Assembly (NCBI RefSeq): GCF_900112585.1
Contig: NZ_FOLY01000001.1
Location: 124,001 to 188,000, forward strand
Origin: Kushneria avicenniae
Lineage (GTDB): Bacteria > Pseudomonadota > Gammaproteobacteria > Pseudomonadales > Halomonadaceae
Reading direction: 5' to 3'
Length of the DNA stretch: 64,000 bases
The notes beneath the pieces are model-generated. The model was given only the letters and a program-made list of their open reading frames with translations. It was not told the DNA's origin and made no database searches. Positions 18,152 through 28,200 of the stretch are shown here, piece by piece (positions within the stretch are counted from its first letter, which is position 1; each line of letters opens with the position of its first letter). Both the position numbers and the translations under genes were made by a program.

Positions 18152-18867
18152 GAATGGCCCACACGAGTATGCATGAAATAATTGACGTCCAGATCACTAT
18201 CAGAGAGGCGGTAACGGCGCGTGACAGGGTTATAAATCATGCCGGTGATATCGCGAACATCAAGATCGGCCTGACGCGCCCAGCGTGCGAGTTCGGAAGG
18301 GCGTATAAATCGCTGATAGCTGTGCGTACCACGAGGAAGAAGGTTCAGGATATATTCGGCGCCGACTATGGCCATTGCCCATGATTTGGGGTTGCGATTG
18401 ATTGTGGAAAAAAAGACATGGCCACCGGGCCTGGCCAGACGAGCACAGGCCTTGATGACACTGCCCGGGTCAGGAACATGCTCAAGCATTTCAAAACATA
18501 CCACCACATCAAAGCTGCCTGGCTGCTGTGCCGCCATGTCTTCTGCACTGATGCATTGATAATCCACTTCAACACCGCTTTGCTGCTGATGAAGACGTGC
18601 AACGGAAAGCGGTGCCTCACCCAGATCGATGCCAGTAACCTCGGCGCCACGATGCGCCATGGCCTCGCTTAAAATGCCACCCCCACAGCCAACATCGATA
18701 ACGCGATGCCCAGTCAGGCCGGCTCGCTGATCGATGTAATCAAGACGCAGGGGATTGATGTCGTGAAGCGGCTTGCATTCACCATCACGATCCCACCAGC
18801 GACTGGCCAGATCATCAAACTTGGCAATTTCACCCGGGTCAACGTTGGAATGATGTTTTTCGCTCAT
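18148..18867 (-). CDS. ubiG: Ubiquinone biosynthesis O-methyltransferase UbiG
   Basis: A 239-residue SAM-dependent methyltransferase performing both O-methylations of ubiquinone synthesis. The early segment EIAKFDDLASRWWD is typical of UbiG; the SAM-binding motif I reads VIDVGCGGGILSEAMA and motif II FDVVVCFEMLEHVPDP. The ATG at 18867 has AGGAG about eight bases upstream; 26 upstream in-frame codons are not supported. The stop overlaps the start of mupP, so the two are translationally coupled. Confidence 0.95.
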   Translation of the reverse strand: MSEKHHSNVDPGEIAKFDDLASRWWDRDGECKPLHDINPLRLDYIDQRAGLTGHRVIDVGCGGGILSEAMAHRGAEVTGIDLGEAPLSVARLHQQQSGVEVDYQCISAEDMAAQQPGSFDVVVCFEMLEHVPDPGSVIKACARLARPGGHVFFSTINRNPKSWAMAIVGAEYILNLLPRGTHSYQRFIRPSELARWARQADLDVRDITGMIYNPVTRRYRLSDSDLDVNYFMHTRVGHS

Positions 18868-19507
18868 CAAAGAGCTCCTGTAAACAGTGGGGCAATGTGG
18901 GCTGCCATCATATCGTTTGTATTGTATAGGGTCTGCGCGGTTCATGAACCCGCAGCGATTTTATCGCTGCAACCTGTTGGCAGTGCACAGGGGAAAAAGG
19001 TGAAGTGGACAGACACTCAGGCGTTTGACGTGAATGTATTCAATAAAGTGCTATAAATTCTGTACTGCGATGTCAGACGCGATAGTGGGCAGGCTTCAAA
19101 TTTAGCCCATCTGCGCGAAGGCGTTATGGATGAAGTTGAAAAGTGCAAGATAAGACAATTTTTGTGGCTCAGCCAAAAGGGCTTGTAGAATCGGTTTAAC
19201 CTATCGATGTTGATCAACGGTATGGCAAATCGAAAACATGTCTTTTTTTATACCGTTATTCTTCATCCAAAATGAAAAACGTGGCATCTGAATGTTCGTT
19301 TGCAACAAAATGAAACATTTCGCCGCGGATATGAAAGCCAGGGTCCGGTATTTTATGTGGCCATTACCATGCATGTGGCATTTCGAAGCAATGTCGTCGG
19401 TTCAGGCAAGATTTTAAGCCACCGGTCGGTCACGATGGCGTCATGGCCAGCATGTACCTGTCATGATCACATGCATTTCTTATATTGGATGAAAAAGGGA
19501 AGAAAGA
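18868..19507. other. 640-base intergenic region between divergent ubiG and galU
   Basis: No convincing gene was found. One perfect hairpin has arms GCAGCGAT (18952-18959) and ATCGCTGC (18963-18970) with a three-base loop. The half near galU (19180-19500) is AT-richer than its surroundings and presumably contains the galU promoter, but no clear -35/-10 pair could be fixed. A 72-codon open frame at 19300-19518 has no visible ribosome binding site and runs into galU. Confidence 0.6.
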
Positions 19508-20398
19508 ATGATTCGTAAAGCAGTATTACCTGTCGCCGGTTTTGGCACGCGTTGTCTCCCCGCTTCAAAAGCGATCCCCAAGGAGATGATCACGATTGTC
19601 GACAAACCGGTCATTCAATATGTCGTTCAGGAAGCAGTAAAAGCCGGCATCAAGGAAATTGTGCTGGTCACTCACTCTTCAAAATCAGCGATTGAAAACC
19701 ACTTCGACAAGCATTTCGAGCTTGAGACCCAGCTGGAAGCAAAAGGCAAGCAGGAGCTGCTGAACGAGCTGCGCAATATTATCCCTGACGATGTTTCCAT
19801 TATCAGCGTTCGCCAGCCGGAAGCTCTTGGTCTTGGTCACGCTATTCTCTGCGCTCGTCCTGTCATTGGCGACAGCGAACCCTTCGCCGTGCTGCTGCCG
19901 GATGTGCTGGTTGATGACGAGGGCATGACGCGCAACGATCTGGGTGGCATGATTGATGCTCACGAGCAGACCGGCGCTGCTCAGATCATGGTACAGAATG
20001 TTCCGGCCGAAGTGGCCTACAAGTACGGCATCGTGGCGCTTGAAGGTGATACCCCGGAAGCCGGCAAGAGTGAAAAGATTACCGGTATGGTAGAAAAGCC
20101 CGAAGCCGGTACGGAGCCATCGACTCTGGCCGTGATCGGTCGTTATCTGCTGCCGGGCAGCATTTTCCCGGTACTGGCTGAAACGCGTCCAGGCGCAGGT
20201 AACGAAATCCAGCTGACCGACGCCATCGATACCTTGCGTGGCAAGCAGGATGTTGCCGCCTATCGTATGGAAGGTGAAACTTTCGACTGCGGTCATCAGC
20301 TTGGTTATCTGGAAGCGACACTGTCGTTTGCCCGTCGTCATCCCAAATATGGCGAAGGATTCCGCGAGCTGCTGAAGCGCTATCAAAGCGAGGCATAA
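19508..20398 (+). CDS. galU: UTP-glucose-1-phosphate uridylyltransferase
   Basis: A 296-residue nucleotidyltransferase making UDP-glucose from glucose-1-phosphate and UTP. The N-terminus KAVLPVAGFGTRCLPASKAIPKEM holds the nucleotide-binding G-x-G-T-R-x-L-P-x-x-K signature, and AVLLPDVLVDD the metal-binding aspartate region. GGGAAG lies about six bases before the ATG. UDP-glucose feeds OtsA (trehalose) and envelope polysaccharides. It is followed after two bases by a dehydrogenase-like gene in what must be one operon. Confidence 0.97.
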   Translation: MIRKAVLPVAGFGTRCLPASKAIPKEMITIVDKPVIQYVVQEAVKAGIKEIVLVTHSSKSAIENHFDKHFELETQLEAKGKQELLNELRNIIPDDVSIISVRQPEALGLGHAILCARPVIGDSEPFAVLLPDVLVDDEGMTRNDLGGMIDAHEQTGAAQIMVQNVPAEVAYKYGIVALEGDTPEAGKSEKITGMVEKPEAGTEPSTLAVIGRYLLPGSIFPVLAETRPGAGNEIQLTDAIDTLRGKQDVAAYRMEGETFDCGHQLGYLEATLSFARRHPKYGEGFRELLKRYQSEA

Positions 20399-20400
20399 TC

Positions 20401-21711
20401 ATGCAGGTGGTAGTGCATGGAAGCGAACTGAGTGCAGCAACGGCAGCCGCTGCACTTTCAATGGTGGGTCACCAGGTCTACTGGTGGCCCCATCCTGCTC
20501 AGCCATGGAATGTTCTGGCCGAAACGGACTGGATCAGAAACGAACCGGGACTTTATCACCAGCTGTCCCAGAGTATCGATAATGGCTCACTGACACTGTG
20601 CGAAAGCTCAAAATCGTTGCCCAGCGCCAGTGTTTACTGGCTGGCCGTATCGGCGGATCAGCGTAATGATGCTGACCAGTGGGTCGAGCAGACGCTCGGT
20701 CGCGAGCCGCACGATTTTGTACTGGTCAACAACAGTACCTTTCCGATTGGTCATACGGAAGTGCTTGAATCGCTGCTTCGCAAGGAGCGCCAGATTGCGG
20801 TTGCACTGCCTGATATGCTTGAAGAAGGGCGTGCCATGGCCACCTTCACGCGTCCCGACAGCTGGATCCTGGGTAGCGAGGATGAGTGGGCTACCCGTCA
20901 GATCGGCGAGCTTCTCAGGGCTTTCAACCGTCGTGAGAACAATGTTCGTCTGATGCCAAGGCGGGCAGCCGAGCTGACCAAGCTTGCCGTGATCGGTATG
21001 CTGGCCACGCGCGTCAGCTACATGAATGAACTCGCCAGCCTGGCCGACAGTCTGGACGTGGACATCGAGCTGGTACGTCAGGCGATGGGATCCGATCGCC
21101 GTATCGGCCGCGAGTATCTCTATCCAGGATGTGGTTTTGGTGGCCCCAGCTTTGCTCGCAATCTTTACCGTCTCTCGAATATCAGAGCTCGTGAAGGTCA
21201 GCACAATGGTCTAATCGAGCATGTGGTACAGGTCAACGAGCAAAAGCAGGAAGAGCTCTTTCGCAAGCTCTGGCAGTATTACGATGGCGACCTGAAAGGG
21301 CGCACGGTTGCCGTATGGGGCGCCGCCTTCAAACCAGGCACCGCACGCATCGCGCATGCCCCGGTTCTTCGTTTACTGGATGCCCTGTGGGCACAGGGCG
21401 TGCATGTCAGGCTGCATGATCCTGCCGCGCTGCCGGCCATTGAGCATTACTATGGTCAGCATCCTCTTCTGACGCTGTCAGGAACTGCGCAGTCAGCCTG
21501 TGAAAACGTTGACGCGCTGCTGCTGGTAACGGAGTGGAAAGAGTACTGGAATCCCGACTGGCGACGTCTGTCGACGCTGATGACAACGCCGCTGATTCTT
21601 GACGGTCGCAACATCTATGATCCGTCATTTGTCGCACAGCACGGTTTTGTCTATCGGGGCATCGGTCGCAGTGCTGACCCTGAGGAGAGCGAAGGCAGGG
21701 AAGATCGCTGA
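20401..21711 (+). CDS. UDP-glucose 6-dehydrogenase-like protein with lost catalytic residues
   Basis: A 436-residue protein with the full UGD/GMD architecture: N-terminal Rossmann-like domain, central helical domain and C-terminal UDP-binding domain (VWGAAFKPGTARIAHAP). The fold-defining segments are aligned without gaps, but key residues differ. The G-x-G-x-x-G loop is HGSELSA; the catalytic cysteine motif G-G-S-C-F-x-K-D reads GGPSFARN, giving S250 for Cys and N254 for Asp; the asparagine four residues after the conserved K194 is I198. T113 (NNSTFPIG) and K194 remain. Position directly behind galU matches galU-ugd pairs in pseudomonads. It is probably not an active dehydrogenase; a regulatory or scaffolding role with GalU is a guess. 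Confidence 0.8.
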   Translation: MQVVVHGSELSAATAAAALSMVGHQVYWWPHPAQPWNVLAETDWIRNEPGLYHQLSQSIDNGSLTLCESSKSLPSASVYWLAVSADQRNDADQWVEQTLGREPHDFVLVNNSTFPIGHTEVLESLLRKERQIAVALPDMLEEGRAMATFTRPDSWILGSEDEWATRQIGELLRAFNRRENNVRLMPRRAAELTKLAVIGMLATRVSYMNELASLADSLDVDIELVRQAMGSDRRIGREYLYPGCGFGGPSFARNLYRLSNIRAREGQHNGLIEHVVQVNEQKQEELFRKLWQYYDGDLKGRTVAVWGAAFKPGTARIAHAPVLRLLDALWAQGVHVRLHDPAALPAIEHYYGQHPLLTLSGTAQSACENVDALLLVTEWKEYWNPDWRRLSTLMTTPLILDGRNIYDPSFVAQHGFVYRGIGRSADPEESEGREDR

Positions 21712-21758
21712 CGTCTGAAGGCGGTCCGGTATCGAGATGCCACTATGGCATGTCATGT

Positions 21759-21778
21759 CGGAGCGCCTTTTTGCTCCG
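21759..21778. terminator. Possible terminator hairpin between the UGD-like gene and sodB
   Basis: The arms CGGAGC (21759-21764) and GCTCCG (21773-21778) flank an eight-base loop containing five T; another stem, ATGCCA/TGGCAT, lies at 21737-21751. The position between convergent genes suggests termination, but there is no T-run after the stem. Confidence 0.35.
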
Positions 21779-21783
21779 TACTG

Positions 21784-22413
21784 TCAAACTTCCCATGAGG
21801 GGCGCAGGTTGCGTCTGCCCTGTGAGGTGGCCACAGCATCTTCAAGACACTGCTCGACAAACGACCAGTTGATAATCCCCCAGAGCTTTTGAAGATACTT
21901 GCGTCGATCGCTGCCGAAGTCGACATACCAGGCATGCTCCCACATATCGACGGCCAGCAACGGCGACAGTTTTCTCAATAGCGGAGAGCCGGCATCCACG
22001 GCATTGTGAATGTCCAGCCGGCCCTGCGGCGTATAGACAAGCCATGTCCATCCCCCCATGAAGTGCGCCATGGCGCTGGCTGTGAAAGCCTGCTGGAACG
22101 CCTCGATACTTCCCCAACGCTCTGATATGGCATGCTCAAGGGATTGCCCCATGGGGCTGTGCCAAGGGGTCAGACACTGCCAGAAGAAAGTGTGGTTCCA
22201 TGCCTGGCAGGCGCAGGCCTGAGCTTCACCGCGCCCGGTGGCCATAATATGTTCAAGCGATTGAGGTGCCTGGTCACTGCCTTCCAGCAGCGTATTCAGG
22301 CGCTTGACGTAGCTCGCATGAACACCTTCGTGATGCATGCGCAGACTGCGCTCGGAAATTACGGGCGCCAGTGCATCTGCTGCGTAGGGCAGAGAGGGAA
22401 GTTCAAGGGCCAT
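21784..22413 (-). CDS. sodB: Superoxide dismutase, Fe type
   Basis: A 209-residue Fe/Mn-family superoxide dismutase. The four metal ligands are in place: H27 (MHHEGVHASYV), H74 (QAWNHTFFW), D156 and H160 (AVDMWEHAWY). The second-shell glutamine Q70 comes from the N-terminal half and DAGSPL replaces the N-Q-D-S-P of manganese enzymes, which points to iron. Odd: the usually conserved second-shell histidine (His30 of E. coli SodB) is V31 here. ATG at 22413 was preferred over a GTG two codons upstream because it gives the family's N-terminus MALELPSLPY. The gene is monocistronic and has no signal peptide. Confidence 0.9.
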   Translation of the reverse strand: MALELPSLPYAADALAPVISERSLRMHHEGVHASYVKRLNTLLEGSDQAPQSLEHIMATGRGEAQACACQAWNHTFFWQCLTPWHSPMGQSLEHAISERWGSIEAFQQAFTASAMAHFMGGWTWLVYTPQGRLDIHNAVDAGSPLLRKLSPLLAVDMWEHAWYVDFGSDRRKYLQKLWGIINWSFVEQCLEDAVATSQGRRNLRPSWEV

Positions 22414-22584
22414 GATCACCGTTCCATTCCGACCAGGGAGCCCCTGGTGTTACCGTTCAAACCTGTCTGCCGGATAGCCTGTACTGGCATTTCACGGGCC
22501 ATGCATCGTAGCATGCATGCAGTGTCATGACCTTGCCGATGAGGGCAGGTCATCTCTCTGGCCGCCATTTTTCTCGAGACTTTC

Positions 22585-23319
22585 ATGCCGCCAAAAGATC
22601 ATGAAGAGCCCGTCATAGGCGCTGATCGCAATGCTGCGTATTCAACCCGGACAGAATCACGACATGCCCGCACTTATCGAGCCCCGCGCCGGGCGCCGAT
22701 CTGGCCCGTGTATGTCCTTGTGTTGCTGCTTGCCGCGACCATCGTTGCCATGGGCATTCAGTATTATCAGGACCACAAGCGCTGGAATGCCAGAATATCG
22801 GCACTGACAGATCGGGCGCAGCAGGTCAGTACCGACCGTCAGGAGATGACGACCAACCTTGATCACGTCCTCGAAGGTATACGCGATGAGCAGCAGAATC
22901 AGCGTTCCGGCATCGAGTCCCTGAAGCAGCAATTCGATCAGCAGGCGAATGGCAACGAACTGGAAGCGCGTCTGAGCCAGCTGGAAGAGGCTGATGCGCT
23001 GCGCCAGCAAACCCTTGGGTCACTGCAGCAGTCGCTGGATTCACTGGATGATGTTATCAAGGGGCTTGAAAGCACCTATGGTGCGCGTTTTGAAGATTTG
23101 GACAATACTAACGCCGAGCAGGCGAAGCAGCTGCAGCAGATTGATAAAAATAGCGAGCAGCTAAAGTCACTTGCTGACAGTGTGGCCGATCAAAGGAAGA
23201 CGCTGGACTCGGTTGAAACGCAAGCGAGTGATCTGACGAAACAGATCGAGCGGCTTCAAAAGGCCCAGACAGGTCTTCATGCTACTCTGGAGTCGCTTCA
23301 GGATATCCTGAACCCCTGA
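22585..23319 (+). CDS. Unknown single-pass membrane coiled-coil protein
   Basis: A 244-residue protein I do not recognise as a named family. A basic cytoplasmic N-terminus (about residues 1-33, Arg-rich) leads into one transmembrane helix, IWPVYVLVLLLAATIVAMGI (about 34-53), and then a long Gln/Leu/Asp-rich segment to the C-terminus with heptad character throughout, i.e. an extended periplasmic coiled coil. It lies 61 bases before tamA on the same strand with no terminator between, so it may be co-transcribed with tamAB. The first ATG at 22585 fits the topology; its ribosome binding site is weak. A structural role at the envelope is inference. Confidence 0.75.
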   Translation: MPPKDHEEPVIGADRNAAYSTRTESRHARTYRAPRRAPIWPVYVLVLLLAATIVAMGIQYYQDHKRWNARISALTDRAQQVSTDRQEMTTNLDHVLEGIRDEQQNQRSGIESLKQQFDQQANGNELEARLSQLEEADALRQQTLGSLQQSLDSLDDVIKGLESTYGARFEDLDNTNAEQAKQLQQIDKNSEQLKSLADSVADQRKTLDSVETQASDLTKQIERLQKAQTGLHATLESLQDILNP

Positions 23320-23380
23320 AGGGTTGGTGAGCCCGTAAAACGTAACGTGATTCATATCATCAAGGAATATCCTGACCGTT

Positions 23381-25261
23381 ATGCGATCCTTTTTTCGTAA
23401 CCGTCTGATCGCCGGTAATTCTGCCCGGGGAGTGCTGGTGTTGGCGCTGCTGGTGACCAGCCCTGGTCAGTCATCGCCAGTGTTTGCCATCGATACAGAC
23501 GTCAAGGGCGTGCGTAGTGAGCTGGCCACCAATATCCGCAATTATCTTCAGTCTCTGAATATTCCCGAAAACGCCGGGACGCAGAGCTATAGCGCCGAGG
23601 TCATCCAGCGAGTGAAGGATGCACTGAAACCTTATGGCTACTATGAACCTGACATTTCGGTCAGCTTTCAAAACCGTGAAAAGGTGACGGTCGAGGTGGA
23701 TCACGGCGAGCCCGTTCGCATCCGCTCGGTCGTGGTTCGCGTTGAAGGGCCAGCCGAAAACGATGAGCCGTTTCAGCAGGCACTAGAGGCCAGTCCGCTG
23801 ACAGAGATGGAAGGCAGGCGGCTTCTTCACACGCCCTACGACACACTCAAATCGCGTTTGACAGCGCTGGCACTGGAGCGGGGTTATTTCGATGCCCGCT
23901 ATCGCCAGAGCCGTATTGAGGTGCATCCGTGGGAGCACGCGGCCTACATCTCGCTGGTATTCGAAAGCGGCGAACGCTATCGGTTTGGCGATATCTTCGT
24001 TACCGGTAGCCAGATCCGGGAAGACCGTCTGCGCAGGATGGCACCGTTTGATCCCGATGACCGCTATCTGGCCACGGACGTGGCGCGCTATAGCCAGCGT
24101 CTTGGCGAGTCGGGCTGGTTTCGAAGCATCAGCGTTCGCCCTCGACTTGAGGAGCGTTCCAGCCGTACTCCTTCTCCGAGGGTAACCTCGTCACCCGATG
24201 CCCGTATTGAAAATGAAAACGGTCAGTCCGAGCAGCAGACCTTCATGGACAATCTGAGAGCTCGGGAGAGGCCGCAGCGCGCCACCGTTCCCATCGATGT
24301 GAGTGTTACACCAGAAGACCGTCACAAGTTCGAAACCGGTATTGGTTATTCGACGGACGTGGGACCGCGGGTCAACTTTGGCTGGAACATGCCATGGCTC
24401 AATGACCGGGGCGACAGTCTCAACAATGATCTGGTGCTGTCAGGGCCTGAACAGACCCTGACGGGCGAGTACAACGTGCCGCTGGCCAACCCGGCGCGTG
24501 ATAATTACTACATGCGTTATGGCTTCAAGAATACCGACCGCACCGAAAGCGACACCCGCAGCTTTGAAAGCTCGGTATCGTTTGGCCGTGAATGGCGTTT
24601 TGAAAATGACTGGATACAAAACGCCTATCTGCGTACCACCTATGAAGACTTCACCCAGGGGGATGAAGAAGACAAGGTGTTGCTATTCATTCCCGGCATG
24701 AGCTGGTCGCGTACCCGTACGGACAATACCCGATTTCCCATGTGGGGCGATCGACAGGACATTCTGGTAGAAGGCTCAAGCGATGCCTGGGGATCGGATG
24801 CCAACTTCCTGCGCACCCGGCTCGACAGTCAGTGGATCAGAAGTCTCGGACCCGACAACCGTTTCGTGGGCCGTGCGACCGTTGGGGCCACCAGTACTGA
24901 TGATTTCAGCAAGGTGCCGCCCTCGCTGCGCTTTTTCACCGGTGGTGACAGCAGCGTCCGCGGTTATGAATATGAAACCATTTCGCCTGAAAACAGCGAT
25001 GGCGATCTGCTGGGTGGCAAGCACCTGCTGGTCGGCTCTCTGGAATATCAGCGGCAGGTGGCCAACAACTGGTGGGCGGCCACTTTCGTGGATGCCGGCA
25101 ACGCTTTCAACGACTGGTGGCCGGATCAGCTCAAGACAAGCGCAGGTGTAGGCCTGCGGTGGATTTCACCCGTTGGGCCGGTTCGCGTGGATATTGCCCA
25201 TCCCTTTGATAGTGAGGAAAACTCTTGGCGTCTGCATTTCGGCATCGGTCCCGAGTTTTAA
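23381..25261 (+). CDS. tamA: Translocation and assembly module outer-membrane protein TamA
   Basis: A 626-residue Omp85-family protein. A signal peptide (to about residue 36) precedes three POTRA domains (about 40-300) and a 16-strand beta-barrel with the conserved lid-lock region GGDSSVRGYEYE near residue 525. TamA with TamB forms an envelope-spanning machine linked to autotransporter insertion and, more recently, phospholipid transport. Between the last POTRA domain and the barrel is a Ser/Pro/Asn/Gln-rich insertion (about residues 262-303) that looks disordered. Its TAA overlaps the tamB ATG by one base. Confidence 0.94.
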   Translation: MRSFFRNRLIAGNSARGVLVLALLVTSPGQSSPVFAIDTDVKGVRSELATNIRNYLQSLNIPENAGTQSYSAEVIQRVKDALKPYGYYEPDISVSFQNREKVTVEVDHGEPVRIRSVVVRVEGPAENDEPFQQALEASPLTEMEGRRLLHTPYDTLKSRLTALALERGYFDARYRQSRIEVHPWEHAAYISLVFESGERYRFGDIFVTGSQIREDRLRRMAPFDPDDRYLATDVARYSQRLGESGWFRSISVRPRLEERSSRTPSPRVTSSPDARIENENGQSEQQTFMDNLRARERPQRATVPIDVSVTPEDRHKFETGIGYSTDVGPRVNFGWNMPWLNDRGDSLNNDLVLSGPEQTLTGEYNVPLANPARDNYYMRYGFKNTDRTESDTRSFESSVSFGREWRFENDWIQNAYLRTTYEDFTQGDEEDKVLLFIPGMSWSRTRTDNTRFPMWGDRQDILVEGSSDAWGSDANFLRTRLDSQWIRSLGPDNRFVGRATVGATSTDDFSKVPPSLRFFTGGDSSVRGYEYETISPENSDGDLLGGKHLLVGSLEYQRQVANNWWAATFVDAGNAFNDWWPDQLKTSAGVGLRWISPVGPVRVDIAHPFDSEENSWRLHFGIGPEF

Positions 25262-28200
25262 TGTTGCTGCCTCGCGCTATCCTCTGGATAGTCGTGACAC
25301 TGATAGCGCTGGTTCTGATTGTGGCAGGCGTTGTTCTCTCCCCGTGGGGGACCTCGAAGCTGCTCGAACAGGCGCAGTCCCGCGGCTTCATCACCTATGA
25401 TCACGCTGAGGGTGCGCTGCTGGATGATTTTACGATCCAGGGGCTGCATCTGGATCTGCCCGCGCTTCGACTCGATGTGGATCAGTTCGCTCTGCACTGG
25501 AGCAGTGACTGCCTGCTGCGCGGTCGATTGTGCATGGATCAGCTACAGGTGAGCGATGTGGATGTCGTCCTGCGCGGTGGTAACAGCGAGACGCAGAAGG
25601 CCGGCAACGATGATTCGACCATGAGTCGACTGGGGACGCCGCTGCCTGTCGAGGTGCGCGATCTGCGTCTGGACGATATCCATGTGCGTCTGGCTGACGG
25701 CACACGTGTTGAGCTGGGCCATTTTCACACCAGCGCCGTGCTGGAAGGCAGTCATCTCACTCTGGGAGAAACACGTCTGGAAGACAGCCGCGTGGTGCTT
25801 GCCTCAACGCCCGGCCTTGATCAGCCGGATCTTCTTGATTCAAGTGTGGACGTTCGCGTGGCGCGACGCGTTGTACGCCCCGACATGATTACGGGCGAAG
25901 CGATCGCCTCGGCACAAACGATTGCAGCCTCGGCACCTCCGGTGCTGCTGACCGATGACGCGACCACGGTGCTGTCACAGGGCGCCGTTGAAGGGGCCAT
26001 GAAGGTCGCCAGCCCCGAGCCACCCACCGTGCTGGAAACGCTGGCCGAGCTTGGGCAGAAGCCACTGGCCAACCCGCTGATCGACATCATCGGCAAGACA
26101 GACGATCAGGAGCGCATCGTCATGCCCGAGATCACGCTGCCACTGGATATCGATGCTGAAGATGTCGCCATTAACCGTGTAAGAGTCGACGGCGAGACAC
26201 CGATTGTGGTGCATCAGCTGGCGTTGGCCGTTCAGACCCGGGAATCTGACATCGATCTGCAACAGCTGACGCTCGATTCCTCTGTCGCGCGGGCATCCAT
26301 GAGTGCCAAGGCGTCGCTCAAGGATGATTATCCACTGACCCTGTCACTGGCGGCCGACATTCTGCAGGCACCAGCCCGGGGCGAGCATGTCGAGGTTGAC
26401 GCTCACGGCGCACTTTCCGATCTGAATCTTTCCGTTAACGCCAGTGGCCCCGTTAACGCCGCCCTGAGCGCACATGCTGATGTTCTCGCGCCGAATCTGC
26501 CGTTCAGGCTACAGCTTTCCAGCCCGCAGGTGCGCTGGCCGCTCGAGGAGACGCCCGGTGTGGCGCCCTGGCTTGCCCGCGATATCGCTGTCAATGCCGA
26601 GGGTTCGCTGGATGGCTATCAGCTTGGCGTGGGCGCTCACGTGGAAGCGCCGAACATCTCGCCGCTGGATATCCGTCTTGACGGTGATGGTGATATCCGA
26701 CATTTCAACTGGGCGCCGCTGGCCGTCACGACAGGCGATGGCAGGGTGGAAGCCAGCGGTACGGCAACCTGGTCACCCGCTCTGGATGTGAATTCATCGC
26801 TTGATTTCAACAATCTGCGGTTGGAGGACTTTACCGATGCCGTTACTGGACGCCTCAACGGAAAACTGAGCGCCGGTTTTCATCAGCAGGGCGAGGCGTG
26901 GCGCGTTGAGCTTCCCGAGTTTGCCATCAAGGGAACACTGCAGGGGCGGGCGCTTTCCCTGCAGGGCCGCTTGAACGGTAACAGCAACATGCAGTGGCAT
27001 ATCGATCAGCTGGACCTGCGACAGGGCAGCAATCGGATCTCTGCCAGTGGCGATATCGGCGATCGACTGTCCCTGAATGCCGACATTTCGGCACCGGCGC
27101 TGGACACGATCCTGCCGGAGCTGGGCGGCAGTGCCAACGGTCAGATCAGGCTTGCGGGAACTCTGGATAATCCGGCCGGCAACGTTGATCTTCGAGGACA
27201 GGGACTTCGCTATCAGAATAATCGCATCGGTGCATTTCGGCTGATGGCAAAGGGACAGGGGATCGACAATCCGAGCTTCAATGTCGATCTCGATGTCAGC
27301 GACATCAGCGCCGTCGATCAACGGATTCGTCGCGTGAGTACGACGCTGAACGGCACGCTGAAGCAGCATCGGATGACGCTGGACATCGACGGTGGTGATG
27401 GCCTGCCGGTCAGCCGCGTGGACATGGCACTGGAGGGCGGCCTGGATCAGGTTGCGCAGCGCTATACCGGTACGATAACGCCTCTGGAGGTCAGTGCCCC
27501 ACAGGGTGGCGATATTGCACTGGAGGGGCCGCTCAGGTTTACGGCGTTGCTGGATCAGTCCAGCGTGACGGCAGGTCCGTTCTGCCTGGTTCGACGACAG
27601 GGCGGTCGGCTGTGTTCCGTGGAAACGCTGCAGGCCAGCGCCGACAGCGGACGTGCTGCGCTGCGTCTGTCCGATATCGATCTGGCGCTGGCCAACGATT
27701 ATCTTCCGCCTGAATGGCGTCTTGCCGGCGGGCTCGAAGGAGATATCAACGCACAGTGGTCCCAGGCGGGCAGCCGGTGGAATGTCGATACCGATCTGAG
27801 CAGCCAGGTGGATGTCCGCGGTCAGAATGCCCAAGGGCAGCCGTTTTCGTTGCCACACCTCGGCCTTCAGCTGAATGCCGAGGCCACTCCTGACCGGGCG
27901 CAGGCGCGCATCGACATGACGCTGCGTGATGCCGGCTCGGTTCGTCTCAATGCCGACATTGGCGATCCACTCGGCAGTCGAACGCTGGCTGGTCGTCTGC
28001 AGGTCAACGGCGTGACCCTGTCGCCCTATACGCCATTGGTCGCCGCCCTGAACGAACTGCAGGGGCAGCTCAACGGTGATGTGGCCCTTGCCGGTACGCT
28101 GATCGAGCCTCGTCTCAATGGCAGCATGGCGCTCAGCGATGTTCGCGCCCGTGGTGATCAACTGCCGGTCAGTCTGGATGATGCTCGCGTGGCGATGAAT

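Noticed and set aside
19300-19518. A 72-codon open frame in the ubiG-galU intergenic region
   Set aside because: No ribosome binding site, no family, and it overlaps the galU start in another frame.
26794-28161. A 455-codon open frame opposite tamB
   Set aside because: Antisense shadow of tamB with no start signal and no recognisable protein.
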